Below, one piece after another: positions 36,001-45,841 of a stretch of 64,000 bases of DNA. The DNA comes from Phycisphaerae bacterium. GTDB taxonomy: Bacteria; Chloroflexota; Anaerolineae; 4572-78; J111. How positions within the stretch are numbered: position 1 is the first letter of the stretch; each line of letters begins with the position of its first letter. The translations under genes and the position numbers were made by a program. Under the pieces are notes generated by a model, which saw only the letters and a list, made by a program, of their open reading frames with translations, was not told where the DNA came from and ran no database searches. The stretch covers positions 1 to 64,000 of the forward strand of contig JANQQF010000029.1 of assembly GCA_028285035.1 (NCBI GenBank), in the 5' to 3' direction.

Positions 36001-37722
36001 AATTGGCTCACTATTGTACAATTCTTGCCCCATCCCTGCGTATTGGGCACCTTGCCCTGTGAATAAAAAGGCTAGGCCTGAACCAGAAGACGATGATGTA
36101 GGGCGGTTGACAAATTCAGCTAACTTGGCTTGGGCGTCGCTCAACGACTCAGCGGTTACGGCCAAGCGACGCTCAAAGTGCGTTCGTCCAATCTGGGCTG
36201 TGTAGCAGACATCGGCTAAATCAACGGTGGGGTGACTGGCTAAATAGTCGACATAATTCTGGGCTAAATCACGTAGCGCTTGGTCAGTTTTGGCTGAGAG
36301 CGGTAGGATGCAGGGCGGGACGGCATCGACCTCAGACTCTGATCGGGTTGCTGGGGCCTCGGCTAGGACGACATGAGCATTGGTGCCACTAAAGCCGAAG
36401 GAACTAACGCCAGCAATGCGTCGTTCCATCGCTTGCGGCCAAGGCGTCAACTCAGTGCACACCTGGAGAGGTGATGCCTGCCAATCGATGTAGGAATTGG
36501 GGTGATTGAAGTGCAAGTTGGGCGGAATTTCTGCGTGCGAGATCGCTAAAATTGCCTTGATTAAGCCCGCGATGCCCGCTGCGCCTTCTAAATGCCCCAT
36601 ATTGGTTTTGATCGAACCGACCAATAATGGCTTTGTGCGCTTGCGGAAAACAGCGGTTAGCGCCTCGATTTCGATGGGATCACCAATGGAAGTACCTGTG
36701 CCGTGAGCTTCGATGTAGCCGACATGGTCGGGATCAATGCCGCTGGTCTTGAGTGCCTGCTGAATGACCTGTTGCTGGGCGAGACCATTTGGCGCGGTCA
36801 TCCCGTTGGTGCGGCCATCCTGATTAAGCATCGACCCTTCAATGGTGGCCAGAATATTGTCCCCATCTGCCAGCGCATCAGACAGCCGTTTCAAAACAAC
36901 CACGCCACAACCTTCACCCCGTCCAAAGCTGTTGGCGGCGGTATCAAAAGTTTTGCAACGTCCGTCTGGGGAAAACACCTGTCCCGCAAAATGTTTGGCC
37001 AGCGAGTCGATCCGTAACATCAAACTAACCCCACCCGCCAAAGCCAAGTCACACTCACCCTGCCGCAAACTTTGGCAGGCTTGATGCACTGTCACCAAGG
37101 ATGAGGAGCAAGAGGTGTCCGTTACCACGGCTGGGCCGGTCAGCCCTAAGGTGTAAGAGATGCGTCCAGCTACCGCGCTCAAGGAATTGCCCGTGATCAG
37201 ATAAACCCCATCTTCGGTATTGCTTTCAAGCATCTGACTAAATAGATATTGATAATCGCTGGCTGTAATTCCCATAAAAACGCCTGTAGCTGTGCCAAAT
37301 AGCGAGTCAGGGGCAATGGCAGCCCGTTCCAACGCTTCCCAACAGATTTCCAGCAGCAGCCGTTGTTGTGGGTCCAGACTGTTGGCCTCGCGGGGCGAGA
37401 CGCCAAAAAATTGGGCATCAAATTGATCTACATTTGAAATGAACCCACCCAATAGTTGCGGCAAATCATCGGGATGTTCAACGCCAATGAGATCCCATCG
37501 TTTGCGTGGTGGTTCAGCGACAGTATCAATGCCTTGTTGTAGTAGCTGCCACAGTTGGGTTGGTGTATTGGCCTCGCCAGGGAAACGGCAACCTAGCCCA
37601 ATCACGGCAATCGGTTCGGATTGCGCTTGCTTTAGCGTGTCAACCTCAGCCTGCAAATCGGCTATTTTTTGCGAAGCGTGCTCTAAAAGTTTAGCGTATC
37701 GTTGTTCAATCTCAGGATTCAT
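30016..37722 (-). CDS. Type I PKS module: KS-AT-DH-cMT-ER-KR-ACP (KR with Tyr to His change)
   Basis: 2568 residues. An N-terminal coiled coil (EQRYAKLLEHASQKIADLQAEV) precedes KS (about 35-460, [12 protein letters not shown]). AT has GHSVGE and HAFHSP (malonyl type). DH has LADHLLYNNIVSP and LLDACFQ. cMT (about 1400-1620) has LEVGAGTGS and NVLHATKDL followed by LEAIRP, so its His-Glu pair is intact. ER (about 1850-2150) has GLNFIDIL and HAAAGGTGMAAV. KR has YLITGGLSG and LDD, but the catalytic Tyr is His (QANHAAAN, residue 2312, codon CAC at 30787-30789). ACP has MGLDSLMA (about 2478), followed by a C-terminal docking helix (LSPDELAKMLAEELESL). The start overlaps the previous PKS stop by 11 nt. 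Confidence 0.96.
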   Translation of the reverse strand: MNPEIEQRYAKLLEHASQKIADLQAEVDTLKQAQSEPIAVIGLGCRFPGEANTPTQLWQLLQQGIDTVAEPPRKRWDLIGVEHPDDLPQLLGGFISNVDQFDAQFFGVSPREANSLDPQQRLLLEICWEALERAAIAPDSLFGTATGVFMGITASDYQYLFSQMLESNTEDGVYLITGNSLSAVAGRISYTLGLTGPAVVTDTSCSSSLVTVHQACQSLRQGECDLALAGGVSLMLRIDSLAKHFAGQVFSPDGRCKTFDTAANSFGRGEGCGVVVLKRLSDALADGDNILATIEGSMLNQDGRTNGMTAPNGLAQQQVIQQALKTSGIDPDHVGYIEAHGTGTSIGDPIEIEALTAVFRKRTKPLLVGSIKTNMGHLEGAAGIAGLIKAILAISHAEIPPNLHFNHPNSYIDWQASPLQVCTELTPWPQAMERRIAGVSSFGFSGTNAHVVLAEAPATRSESEVDAVPPCILPLSAKTDQALRDLAQNYVDYLASHPTVDLADVCYTAQIGRTHFERRLAVTAESLSDAQAKLAEFVNRPTSSSSGSGLAFLFTGQGAQYAGMGQELYNSEPIFRQAIDACAQILDSHLDQPLLSILYPTKPEATETSTIHQTAYTQPALFALEYALAQLWQAWGIIPEVVLGHSVGEIVAACVAGVFSLEDGLKLVAARGRLMAALPQNGAMAVINADLGTVESAVASHPTEVSIAAINGPQNVVISGRRETIQTVVANFEAKGVTTRPLTVSHAFHSPLMEAMLAEFEAVLAEINFKKPKIKLISNLTGQLASDELATPAYWLKHIRQPVRFTDSMTTLDQLDLNTFVELGPKPALVSLGQQCLPQLEGYWLSSLRQAVSDRQQMLDSLSTLYQLGYKIDWAGFNQSTAASKIPLPTYPFQRQSHWLTVSTSQPKPQHLGPLLDKMLHLPDQQQVIFETEFSKPRLPFLADHLLYNNIVSPAAAQLAMVLSAAQEVYGSIACQISDVVLPRPLMIHQEAVRTVQTRLSATELQASANRYEFQLLSFAPDDSITEPTPHALGQLSTISKVISESVDLRLLREHSSIELDVEALYDLSVQNDVFFGPNFRWVTEAWQGTLEDKTPTALAKLSRPAVVQDQAGYAIHPGLLDACFQVSGLGDPSLTDDNETDTKLWLPFAVDSIQLYQPIHGTEWWCYAQQSDVISPDDSTSLDDTPPSWNIQLFDTQGKLVAAVNGLQVRAAPEMLLGRESWRDWLYEVKWSLKPIFGLTPDFLAAPSQIQTLITNQPDTSPPTPAEYPSSDDVIRYQTVMKESDTVSVAYIWQAFAQAGITFDKPWRIEQIADHLGLVSSYQRLLKRMLSILVEVGLLQGDDAGWQAISEPTLTQPSQQIEALLAEYGDIAGWDLRLLRSCGEKLGQVLNGQQNPLLLLFPEDETAESREENQKSPGIQVMSRQIQQAVLAAVKTLPPERGVRILEVGAGTGSATKWLLPHLPAEQTDYVFTDISAAFFPAAREQFTAYDFIHYTTFNLEESPLAQDFRQNQYDIVVASNVLHATKDLTETLAHIHQVLAPSGLLIFLEAIRPSYGIDITFGLTDGWWRFADMRTDHPLLPVTDWQQLLLDNGFVTVSTVEDEAIDLAQTVFIAQRDQAISPQSQPWLIFAGETGLAQTLADELSARSEQVIWVQPGDAFNRESDHIFCLNPAEPTDYQRLFQEIPMMRGIVHMWSLCPEIINTKTDLKTSMVQGTQSALYLAQAMLDARLETGLWLVTIEAQAVHGADSVTGFGYSSLWGLGRVLRLEQPHLPFICLDLDKSADSLKQQANLLCAELMTQPSPQFQEDQIAIRGQSRYVARLADFETLDTIADTNESFQLEVRGTNTIDNLKLYPVPRRTLKTDEVEIKVYATGLNFIDILDALGMMPYERIGGLGGECAGEVVAMGADVTGLNIGDRVVALAPTCFSKYATTPAPFVLPIPDHLSFAEAATIPANFLTAYEALHKFGHISANDRVLIHAAAGGTGMAAVRVAQQVGAEIFATASPGKWQALRDLGIKHIYNSRTLDFADQIMADTDGQGVDIVLNSLTSDGFVEKGLSILAPQGRFLEIAGINVWEEAQVKAFRPDVAYHRIVMSLEPSVMRPMFETLMAQFTAKTLQPVPHTPFPIQEAVQAFRFMQQAKHIGKIVLTQPEERQIEIQAEASYLITGGLSGLGLLVARWLVEQGAQHLVLVGRSQPKTDAQTQLAELAELGAQVTVAQADVTNLAQMEGVLARIDEAHPLRGIVHSVGVLDDAQLPQQTWERFIKVLNPKMVGAWNLHQLSQETPLDFFVLFSSAVGLMGNHGQANHAAANAFLDSFVAYRRGLGLPALSIGWGAWSTIGSAAEQVERTQQQMAASGIGSISPDRGIEAFAHLLQQDTAYVSVMPIEWSKFLANAAEGNLTSQFLSIYQQRLKASIQPPAEPQGSIRQELEALPPDERAEVLLQHLRDTLARVLGLPDGNTIDPHQGLMDMGLDSLMAIEMRNYLVNTTGLKLSPTALFDYPTLAALNKFILARLFEAPTIKADEPEPSELSLMDESELDDLSPDELAKMLAEELESLKGMDE

Positions 37723-40700
37723 TCAGATTCTCCCAATCAAGGCCCAATTGTTTGGCCAACTGTTTGGCGATGGTTTCGGTCGAGGCTGGAGCCGTCCCAT
37801 TTATTTCTTCAGCTTCTGTTGTAATCATTTTCGGTGTGGCTTTAGTTCGATCATCTGTATCAGTGTCATCCACTTTATCTGCTTCGAACAACTCATCAAG
37901 CAGATAATCGACCAGGGACTCAATGGTTGGATGCCCAAAAAGAAGCATCGCGGGCAAGGAATGCCCCAGACTATTTTGTAGATCATTGCGAAGTTCAATC
38001 GCCATTAGCGAGTCCAGCCCCATCTCCATCACCGATTGATCTGGTGCCAGGTCATCTGGCGAGGGCAGGCCCATAATCTGGGCAGCAATCTGTTGAATGT
38101 GCTGGGTAAGGAGTGCGCCACGTTCGTCAGGGTCAACCTGGGCCAACTGCTGCCGGAATTCGGCAAGCGGCGTGATGGACTGACGGTTGGTCGATGACCT
38201 CGCCTCGATAAATTCGGCAAAGAGCGGTAGCAGTGGTTCTTGCTGAGCGATAAAGGTTTGCCAATCGATGGCCAAAGCAGCGGCTGAACCACCGATGTTG
38301 TGCCCCAATAAATATTCAAGAATGGGTAGCCCCTGTATGGGGGTAATGGCGCCACGACCCAGTGCCTGCATTGCCTGTTGTTGCTGTTCTACCACCTCGG
38401 CCATCGCCCCCACCTCTGACCACGTATCCCAGTTGATGCTCAAGCCCGGTAGCCCCTGTGCCTGGCGATGGCGGGCCAGTGCGTCCAAAAAGGTGTTGGC
38501 TGCCGTGTAGTTGGCCTGTCCTCGATTGCCAAAAAGTCCGGCCACGGAAGAGAACAAGACGAAGAAATCCAGCGCCAAGTCTTGGGTTAATTGGTGTAGA
38601 TGCCACGCTCCAAAAGCTTTTGGGGCCAAAACGGTCTCGAAGCGGGACCAATTCTGTTGCAGAATCGCCCCATCATCGAGCGTGCCTGCGGTGTGAATCA
38701 CCCCGCACAAAGGACTGGCTTCAGGAATGACCTCTATCGTGGCGGCCATCTGCGCAAAGTCAGTGACATCGGCTTGGCGGGTGACGATGTTGACTCCTTG
38801 TGCCATTAAATCAGCCAGTTGGGTCTGAACCTCTGCGCTAGGCTGGCTTCGACCGACCAGTACCAGATGTCGTGCCCCTTTATTAACCAACCATTGGGCC
38901 ATCAATAGGCCCAGACCACCCAAACCGCCTGTAATCAAATAGCTTCCCTCTGCCCTAATTTGAGGGACAATGAGCGACCGTTTGGGGTGTCGCGTCAGAC
39001 GAGGCACGTAGCGGGTGGACTTGCTTTGCTCCAGTCGTAACGCCACCTCATTTTCCCGAGGATTGTACGGGATTTGGCCGATGATCTCAGTAAAGATGGC
39101 CTCGGCTTGTTGTTCAGGCGTCGCTGCGTTATCGATGTCAACGATGGTGCAGGGGAGTTCAGGATGCTCCATTATCAACGTTTTGACCAATCCCCACAAA
39201 GGCGCTTGGCTCAGTCCCGCTAGGCTCTCTTCCTCATTCAAGCTCTGTGCGGCTTGCGTGATAAACCACAATTGTGGTGGCTTTAGATAATGCTTTAGCA
39301 CGGCTTGGGTCAGCCACAAGGCCGTCCCACAACTCTGCTGAATGGCCTGGGGCAGTTGCGTTTCAGCCGTGCCATTCGGTATTTCTGCATCCAAGCTCGC
39401 GAGATGAATAATGCCCTGCAAATTATTCACATCAGTAAATAATTTTGCGTAATCATCTACTTCAGTTGGTGTATTAACCAAAATTGGAGAATGCCCACGT
39501 TGGCGCAGCTGGTCGGCCACACCTTCGGCGATGGGTGTGGATGTTTCGCCGCGTAATAAGAGCCACGTTGGTTTTGACTCAACCTTGATTTCATCAGCCT
39601 GGGCCAAAAATAGGGTGTAGGGCGAGCCTGTGTTTACGGCTGTTGCCTTAAAACCTGTCTTAGCGAACAATTGTTCCAAAGCCTCAGTTGATTTTGCCTC
39701 GAAATGCTGCCACTGTTCTACCAAACCCAAACTGATCTCGAGATGAGTTTGGGGTGTGGTTGCTTCGATCAGCCAGAGTAAACCATCGGGGGCCAGACCT
39801 TGGCGTAGATGTTGTAACGTTGCCTGTACATCTTTGCGGCCCGCCAGCGCATTCACACCCACAATCAGATCGAATTGACCTTCTGGTGGTGTCTCAGCAA
39901 TATCGAGAACCGCGTAATTCACGAAATCATAAGCCGCGAGATGCGCTTGTAGTTGGGCCAGTGCCTCGGCTTGCGGGTCAGTGCAACTGTAGCTGATCTG
40001 CCCCTCAGGTAATCCAGCCAAGAGGGCTGCGGTGCTGCTACCCGTACCCGCGCCGATTTCCAGAATGCGTAGCCCGCGGTCGGCTGGTAGCCACTGGCTG
40101 GTCGCTTCGAGAGCCTGACTAACGATTTGATTGAGGAGCCGGTGGGCGGGTGCGGCTTCATAAAATTGGGCCACGACATCAACCTCATCAACAACTCGCA
40201 GGGCTTGCGGCGCTTGGATGCCGCGCCCAATCTCCAGTAACTTTTCCCCGTAGCGTTGCAGTAGCTCAACTTCGGCTTTGTGGTCTGGGGGGAGCGTGGT
40301 GAGATCAGGCTGAGGCCAATTGGGTACAGCTTGATTGACCTGCCACTGCTCGGTTTTAGGTTGATAATGCAGAACATTTGCTTCGGTCAGCAGCTCGAGC
40401 CAGCGACGTAGTACGTGACGATACTTTGGAATGATCCGCATCTGCTGATTAAGCTCGTCCAACGTCCACGGCTGAGTGATGGTCATGTCAAAGCCCGCTT
40501 TATTGAGGGCGGATAAAATGTAGGCGAGGCTGGCCTGTTTCAGCGCTGCCTCTACTTCGGGGGCGCGTGATTGCGGGATATCATTTTGCAACGTGGGTAG
40601 AAATCTGGCGAGCTGTTGCTGTAGTTGAGGCGGTGTCAGCAAATAGGGGGCTGACTGCCCATAAATGGGACACGACTGCCATTCAACCTGATACAGCCAT

Positions 40701-43700
40701 TGCTGCCAAACGTTGGCCCCTTGCAACACAGCGGTCGAAACGGCCCGCATCTCAAAGCCCGTGACCACCGCCAACAGGCGACCGTCGATGTCCAGCAGTT
40801 GGATATCCCATTTATAGGTGTCCACTTGGCGAGCAAGACACCACCACTCATTCCCCTGAACGGCCTGATGTAGTTCTAGCTGCTCAACGGCGAACGGAGC
40901 CAACAACTCCTTGATTTCGACCAGCGTCGTGCCCGCTACCTGGAAACAGGCGTCGAGTAGGCCGGGTGGTAACTGATAGCTATCAATACCCCCTTGATTG
41001 ATTATATCGATCGGCATTTTTAGCTTGCCAATCGCGATGGCCTGCTCATCTGTCGTGTCTCGGTGAATATCCACCAACCACTGGAAATTGGGGCCGAGCC
41101 AGACCTTGCGTTGGGTTGCGGCCTCATAAATAGCCGGAATGGAAACTAGTTCTTGGCATTGCTGCTGGAGTGCCGTTAGATCGATGGTTGGGAGAGCTTG
41201 CAGTGACTGTAAAACAACCGATCCCGTCGCCTGGACGATGGGTTGCTTGGTTGCTGAGTCCACACTGATAAGCTGAAACTCGAAGCGTGATGTGCTTTCT
41301 TCTTCGGACAGTGGTGTGAAAACGAGTTGAACTTTTTGGTCGCCATCCTCAGGAATGACCAATGCCTGCGGGAAAACAACATTTTCGATTTGACCAGATT
41401 GTTCCGGGAAGGCCCTGGCCATCGCATTGAGAACCATCGTCAGGTAACACACCCCCGGCACCACCACCTGATTCATCACGCGGTGATCATTGAGGAATGG
41501 GTAACGCTCGACGCTGAGGCTGGTTTCAAAAATTGTCTCCTTGATGAGGGGGGATTGCACCATCGTGTCGAGAAATGGTCCGATTTGGTCGATACGTTGG
41601 CGAGCGTTGGACGAGGGCAGTGGCGATGGTCGCAGGTCTTCAAGCCAGTAGCGTTGTCGCTGGAAGGGATAGGTGGGTAACACCACCTTGCAGCGATTTG
41701 TATTTCCAGTCAGGTCCGTATTCATCGCTGTCCAATTGACATTAACCCCTAATACATACAACTCAGCCACACACTCTAATAATTGTTGCCAGTTGTTGCG
41801 GCCTCGACGCAGGCTGGGGAGTAGGGCGGGCATGGTGGCGTCGGCCTGTTGTTTGGCGTGATGGTCGTAACATTGGCGAGCCAAGGCCAGTAAATCAGGC
41901 TTGGGACCGACTTCAATAAAGATGTCGAGGGAACGCCCGTTGAGTCCTTGTCCCAACAGCATCAACATCCCATCCGCAAAACGCACCGGGCTGCGCAAAT
42001 GTTGTCGCCAATAGGCTGGCTCAGTGAGTTCGTCATCGGCCAGTTGGCCGGTGATGCTGGAGACAAATGGGACTTGGGGTCGTTGTAGGGAAATGGTGCG
42101 GACGATTTGCTCAAAGTCAGCCAGAATAGGTTCGAGTAAGGGAGAATGTGAAGCTCCCGGCGTTTGGCCGATTTGGATACGAATATTTTGCTCGCGCAAG
42201 CTCTCGGCCAAGGCTTCAACGGCTGAGCGAGGCCCTGAGACCAAGACCACGTTGGGCGCATTGATGGCCGAGATTGAGATGTCTGGATAGCCCTCCAGCC
42301 AGGTCACGATGTCGGTTTCAGAGGCGATAACTGCAGCCGTAGCAGCCTGAGCCATCGGTAGGCTCTCCATCAACTTGGCCCGACTGACCACCAATTTTAG
42401 CCCGTCTGCCACCGAGAATACCCCGGCGTAACAGGCGGCCACATATTCTCCCAAGCTGTGACCCATCACCACCTGCGGCGTAATGCCCCACGACTGCCAC
42501 AACTGGGTCAGCCCGTATTCGACGGCAAAAAGGGCGGCCTGAGCCAGTGGTGCCTGGAGGTTGATAGTTTTTGCTGGAGCGGTGTACAAATATTCGATGA
42601 GGGAAGGCTGACCAAGTGATTGTAAGATTTTGTCACACTGATCGATTGTTTGTTTGAAGGTGGGCTGCGTTTCATACAAGTCACGACCCATTTCAGGATA
42701 CTGCGTGCCCTGTCCTGTGAATAGGAAGGCGGTTTTGGGGGCCACTCGATACTTTGGCACTTTACCCTGTTTTATCCCCGGATGTGCCTGCTGGCGTTGG
42801 AAATCGGCCAGCAGTTGTTGCATTTCGGTGGCGGTAGGGGCGGTCAGGCTGAGTCGATATTCAAAATGACTGCGCCCGGCTTGCGCTGTGTAGCAAACAT
42901 CGGCCAGATCAACATCGGGATGATCGTTAAAATAGGTCTGGTATCGCGCCGCTAAATCAGACAAGGCCTGTTTGGTTTTTGCTGAAAGGGTTAAGAGGTG
43001 CCAGGGCTGCTCGCTACTGGACATTGGCTCTGGCTCTGGCGCCTCCTCAACTATAATGTGAGCATTGGTGCCGCTGGCCCCAAAGGAGTTAACACCGGCT
43101 CGTTTTGTGCCCTCCGGCCACGTGGTGTGTTCTGTTGGGATCGTAACAGGAATATTTTGCCAATCGATGTGCGGATTGGGTGTTTGGAAATGGAGGTTGG
43201 GGGGAATGGCATCGTGTTGAAGGGCAAGCACTGCTTTGAGCACCCCTGCCACCCCTGCGGCAGCTTCAGTGTGGCCAATGTTGGTTTTGCCCGAGCCAAC
43301 GATGAGCGGATGGTGGCGTTGGGTGTCGTCAAACACGGATGACAGGGCCCGGATTTCGATGGGATCACCCAAAGGTGTGCCCACGCCGTGGGCCTCAATG
43401 TAGCTGATGTGGTGGGGCTGTAATTTGCCGCTTTGTAGGGCCTGTTGGATGACGGCTTCTTGAGCCGCTTTGTTCGGCACGCTCAACCCGCTGCTAGGGC
43501 CATCGTGATTGATGGCATTGCCACGTACGACGGCCAGAATGTTGTCATGGTCCCGCATGGCATCCGAAAGCCGTTTGAGGACCAACACCCCACACCCTTC
43601 ACCACGCGAGGTGCCATCAGCCCGCTCATCAAATGTTTTGCTGCGGCCATCGGGTGAAAATCCCTGCACCTGAGAACCACTGATCGAAAAGTCGGGAGCC

Positions 43701-44398
43701 AGAATGATGTTGACCCCACCCGCTAAAGCTAAATCACACTCCTGGTTACGTAGGCTTTGGCAAGCTAAATGGGTGGCTACCAATGAAGAGGAACAGGCGG
43801 TGTCGATGCTGAAGGCGGGACCTTGTAGCCCTAAAATGTAAGATAGACGACCTGGGGCGAAACAGGTGCCAGAGCCGCTCATCGTGTAAGGCTGGATTTT
43901 GTCAGGCTCTCGCTGCAACAGCCGATAATCCGAGCCGGAGATGCCAACAAAGACCCCAGTTTGACTGTTTAACAACTGGTCTGAGGCTTGGGCCGCTCGC
44001 TCCAAAGCCTCCCAGGTCACTTCCAGCAGTAGTCGCTGTTGGGGATCGACATACGGAGCCTCTTTGGTGGAGATGCCAAAAAAATAGGGATCGAATTGTT
44101 CGATGTCTTCCAGGAATCCGGCGTAACGGGTGTACATCTTGCCCGCTGTGCCGGGGGTGGCATCGTAGTAATCGTCGAGGTCCCAGCGCTGCGGTGGCAC
44201 CTCGGTGATGATGTCGAGTTTGTTGGCGAGGAGTTGCCAGAAGGCCTCCGGACTATCGGCCTGCGGAAAACGGCAGGACATTCCGATGATGGCAATGGGC
44301 TCGTTGTAGCTGGCTAATTCTGTTTTTAGCTGTTGAATGACGTGGGCCGATTGACGTAGGGCTTCAACCAGCGCGTCATTGGGTTGAGCATTGCTCAT
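37712..44398 (-). CDS. Type I PKS module: KS-AT-DH-cMT-KR-ACP
   Basis: 2228 residues. KS (about 30-460) has [24 protein letters not shown] and NIGHTEA. AT (about 560-860) has GHSLGEY but the specificity motif is GASHSP (42146-42157 and on), not HAFH as in the other three ATs. DH has [14 protein letters not shown] and LLDACFQ. cMT has an intact SAM motif (LEIGAGTGS, about 1450), but the expected catalytic His is Ala (NALAGRKDV, residue 1519). KR (about 1820-2000) has [12 protein letters not shown] and QANYTAAN, so it looks active and B-type. ACP has MGLDSLMA (about 2130). There is no ER. AGGAG precedes the ATG. The gene follows the MDR oxidoreductase gene by 16 nt. Confidence 0.96.
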   Translation of the reverse strand: MSNAQPNDALVEALRQSAHVIQQLKTELASYNEPIAIIGMSCRFPQADSPEAFWQLLANKLDIITEVPPQRWDLDDYYDATPGTAGKMYTRYAGFLEDIEQFDPYFFGISTKEAPYVDPQQRLLLEVTWEALERAAQASDQLLNSQTGVFVGISGSDYRLLQREPDKIQPYTMSGSGTCFAPGRLSYILGLQGPAFSIDTACSSSLVATHLACQSLRNQECDLALAGGVNIILAPDFSISGSQVQGFSPDGRSKTFDERADGTSRGEGCGVLVLKRLSDAMRDHDNILAVVRGNAINHDGPSSGLSVPNKAAQEAVIQQALQSGKLQPHHISYIEAHGVGTPLGDPIEIRALSSVFDDTQRHHPLIVGSGKTNIGHTEAAAGVAGVLKAVLALQHDAIPPNLHFQTPNPHIDWQNIPVTIPTEHTTWPEGTKRAGVNSFGASGTNAHIIVEEAPEPEPMSSSEQPWHLLTLSAKTKQALSDLAARYQTYFNDHPDVDLADVCYTAQAGRSHFEYRLSLTAPTATEMQQLLADFQRQQAHPGIKQGKVPKYRVAPKTAFLFTGQGTQYPEMGRDLYETQPTFKQTIDQCDKILQSLGQPSLIEYLYTAPAKTINLQAPLAQAALFAVEYGLTQLWQSWGITPQVVMGHSLGEYVAACYAGVFSVADGLKLVVSRAKLMESLPMAQAATAAVIASETDIVTWLEGYPDISISAINAPNVVLVSGPRSAVEALAESLREQNIRIQIGQTPGASHSPLLEPILADFEQIVRTISLQRPQVPFVSSITGQLADDELTEPAYWRQHLRSPVRFADGMLMLLGQGLNGRSLDIFIEVGPKPDLLALARQCYDHHAKQQADATMPALLPSLRRGRNNWQQLLECVAELYVLGVNVNWTAMNTDLTGNTNRCKVVLPTYPFQRQRYWLEDLRPSPLPSSNARQRIDQIGPFLDTMVQSPLIKETIFETSLSVERYPFLNDHRVMNQVVVPGVCYLTMVLNAMARAFPEQSGQIENVVFPQALVIPEDGDQKVQLVFTPLSEEESTSRFEFQLISVDSATKQPIVQATGSVVLQSLQALPTIDLTALQQQCQELVSIPAIYEAATQRKVWLGPNFQWLVDIHRDTTDEQAIAIGKLKMPIDIINQGGIDSYQLPPGLLDACFQVAGTTLVEIKELLAPFAVEQLELHQAVQGNEWWCLARQVDTYKWDIQLLDIDGRLLAVVTGFEMRAVSTAVLQGANVWQQWLYQVEWQSCPIYGQSAPYLLTPPQLQQQLARFLPTLQNDIPQSRAPEVEAALKQASLAYILSALNKAGFDMTITQPWTLDELNQQMRIIPKYRHVLRRWLELLTEANVLHYQPKTEQWQVNQAVPNWPQPDLTTLPPDHKAEVELLQRYGEKLLEIGRGIQAPQALRVVDEVDVVAQFYEAAPAHRLLNQIVSQALEATSQWLPADRGLRILEIGAGTGSSTAALLAGLPEGQISYSCTDPQAEALAQLQAHLAAYDFVNYAVLDIAETPPEGQFDLIVGVNALAGRKDVQATLQHLRQGLAPDGLLWLIEATTPQTHLEISLGLVEQWQHFEAKSTEALEQLFAKTGFKATAVNTGSPYTLFLAQADEIKVESKPTWLLLRGETSTPIAEGVADQLRQRGHSPILVNTPTEVDDYAKLFTDVNNLQGIIHLASLDAEIPNGTAETQLPQAIQQSCGTALWLTQAVLKHYLKPPQLWFITQAAQSLNEEESLAGLSQAPLWGLVKTLIMEHPELPCTIVDIDNAATPEQQAEAIFTEIIGQIPYNPRENEVALRLEQSKSTRYVPRLTRHPKRSLIVPQIRAEGSYLITGGLGGLGLLMAQWLVNKGARHLVLVGRSQPSAEVQTQLADLMAQGVNIVTRQADVTDFAQMAATIEVIPEASPLCGVIHTAGTLDDGAILQQNWSRFETVLAPKAFGAWHLHQLTQDLALDFFVLFSSVAGLFGNRGQANYTAANTFLDALARHRQAQGLPGLSINWDTWSEVGAMAEVVEQQQQAMQALGRGAITPIQGLPILEYLLGHNIGGSAAALAIDWQTFIAQQEPLLPLFAEFIEARSSTNRQSITPLAEFRQQLAQVDPDERGALLTQHIQQIAAQIMGLPSPDDLAPDQSVMEMGLDSLMAIELRNDLQNSLGHSLPAMLLFGHPTIESLVDYLLDELFEADKVDDTDTDDRTKATPKMITTEAEEINGTAPASTETIAKQLAKQLGLDWENLNES

Positions 44399-44414
44399 AG
44401 CAAGACTCCTGATC

Positions 44415-45560
44415 TCACACCGGATTAATTTGAAACACGGGAAAGAAGGTATCTAACTTGCCTTCCCCATAAGCTTGGGCTAAGGCGGGGATCTCATCCC
44501 AACCGTAAACGTGATCCTCAATGGGAGGAAGCCAACCTTTTTCTTCGGCAAACTCAACCCCGGCGATGGAACGGCGCGCGCCGTGCGTGTGCACGTGAAT
44601 GTGGCGCTCGATGCATTCGGTGCCACGCATCATCGACACCGCCATCCCCTTCTTCCAACCCACCGTCGTGATGACTCCCTGTCGCCCCAAGGCTTTCAGG
44701 GTGGCGCGATAGACAGGACCACCGACATTGTCGATGAAGATGGATACACCTGCCCCGTTGGTGTGTGTTTTGACCTGCTTCAAGAATTCGATTTCGGCTC
44801 GCATATACTGTTTCCTATAGGCAAAATCATTATCAAAGCGAGCTGGATCGTAATTGAGATCGGGAAATTGACGGCGATCAATGGGGGTGATGCCAAGATT
44901 CTCAACCTGTTCGAGTCGCTTGTCCCTTGAGGTGATCATCGCGGTTTGGCAGCCAAAGTGTTGGGCCAGCAGCAGTTGACCCAACGCCACCCCACCGCTC
45001 CACCCCCATACATAGGGCGAGGGACAATCCACTTCATCCATCTGTAGACGCCAAGCCCCAAAAGCCACTTGCCAATTGTCCCAAGCGGTAGCGTAGCGAA
45101 TGGGGTAGGCGGCCCACTGTTGTAGCGAGTGTTTGGTATCCTTAGGTAGCAAGATGAGCGTGTCTTGATGGAGCTTGATCTGTTTGGCTAAAACCCCCAT
45201 CGTGCCAGGGGCATCGTAGCCCAAAATTTTGACGGGATAGCCCGCCTCATCCCAAATGGCTACGCTACAGAGCATACATAAATCACCTTCCTTGAACGCG
45301 GTGACCGCCTCTCCCGTTTTCAAGACCCGCACGACACCAGAATTGCCGATGACCACCTTCTCTTCTTTGCGGAAGCGGCAGATGTCAATCGGATCACGCT
45401 CGACGGCGTGGGTCATGTTGCCTTCCCAACTGCCAAAAAGTGGTTCAGCCAAGACTTCGTCTTCGCGAATGTCGGGGAAGGAGAAGGACTCCAAGCGTAG
45501 TTCGCCCGGCCCAGGTACGGGCGGCCCTTGATGGAGCACCCAGGCTTCGGTGGTAATCAT
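44415..45560 (-). CDS. MDR-family (zinc-type alcohol dehydrogenase-like) oxidoreductase
   Basis: 381 residues. The N-terminal GroES-like part includes NSGVVRVLKTGEAVTAFKEGDLCMLCS. The nucleotide-binding part has VWGWSGGVALGQLLLAQHFGCQTAMITSRDKR, and the C-terminal part has IDNVGGPVYRATLKALGRQGVITTVGWKKG. It belongs to the medium-chain dehydrogenase/reductase superfamily and resembles crotonyl-CoA-reductase-like members, but key residues for carboxylation cannot be judged by eye. The start overlaps the ACP stop by 4 nt (ATGA). Placed between the free ACP and a PKS module without ER, it could be a trans-acting enoyl reductase or could act on the acyl chain loaded by the ligase. This is inference. 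Confidence 0.85.
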   Translation of the reverse strand: MITTEAWVLHQGPPVPGPGELRLESFSFPDIREDEVLAEPLFGSWEGNMTHAVERDPIDICRFRKEEKVVIGNSGVVRVLKTGEAVTAFKEGDLCMLCSVAIWDEAGYPVKILGYDAPGTMGVLAKQIKLHQDTLILLPKDTKHSLQQWAAYPIRYATAWDNWQVAFGAWRLQMDEVDCPSPYVWGWSGGVALGQLLLAQHFGCQTAMITSRDKRLEQVENLGITPIDRRQFPDLNYDPARFDNDFAYRKQYMRAEIEFLKQVKTHTNGAGVSIFIDNVGGPVYRATLKALGRQGVITTVGWKKGMAVSMMRGTECIERHIHVHTHGARRSIAGVEFAEEKGWLPPIEDHVYGWDEIPALAQAYGEGKLDTFFPVFQINPV

Positions 45561-45841
45561 GCGGCATCCTTATTGAGTTCTTTAGCGACAAAATCGGCCA
45601 CGGCGGCGATGGTGGGGTAATCCCATAGCACATCAAAGCCGATATCCTGTCCACACCACTCGGAGAGCTGCCCCACGATATTCATCGCATCCAGCGAGTC
45701 TAGCCCGTAGGTGGCGACATCCTCGTTAATATCGATTTGATCGGGCGTAGTGCGGAGGGCTGACGCCAATCTTTCCACTAAGAAGGCTTGAATTTCTTCG
45801 GCGGTTTTAGGCGTTGCTTGATTTTTCTGGGATGGGTTCAT
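45557..45841 (-). CDS. Free-standing acyl carrier protein
   Basis: About 94 residues. The phosphopantetheine site is YGLDSLDAMN (Ser about residue 48), within a four-helix ACP pattern (AEEIQAFLVERLASALRTTPDQIDINEDV...). A longer start at 45856 exists. I chose the ATG at 45841 because GGAG lies 9 nt before it and the overlap with the ligase gene is then about 35 nt. It lies between the fatty acyl-AMP ligase and the MDR oxidoreductase, and should receive the acyl group from the ligase. Confidence 0.9.
   Translation of the reverse strand: MNPSQKNQATPKTAEEIQAFLVERLASALRTTPDQIDINEDVATYGLDSLDAMNIVGQLSEWCGQDIGFDVLWDYPTIAAVADFVAKELNKDAA

Noticed and set aside
44415..45560. Crotonyl-CoA carboxylase/reductase as a firm name for the MDR protein
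   Set aside because: The general fold fits, but I cannot see the residues that define carboxylation, so only the superfamily is assigned.
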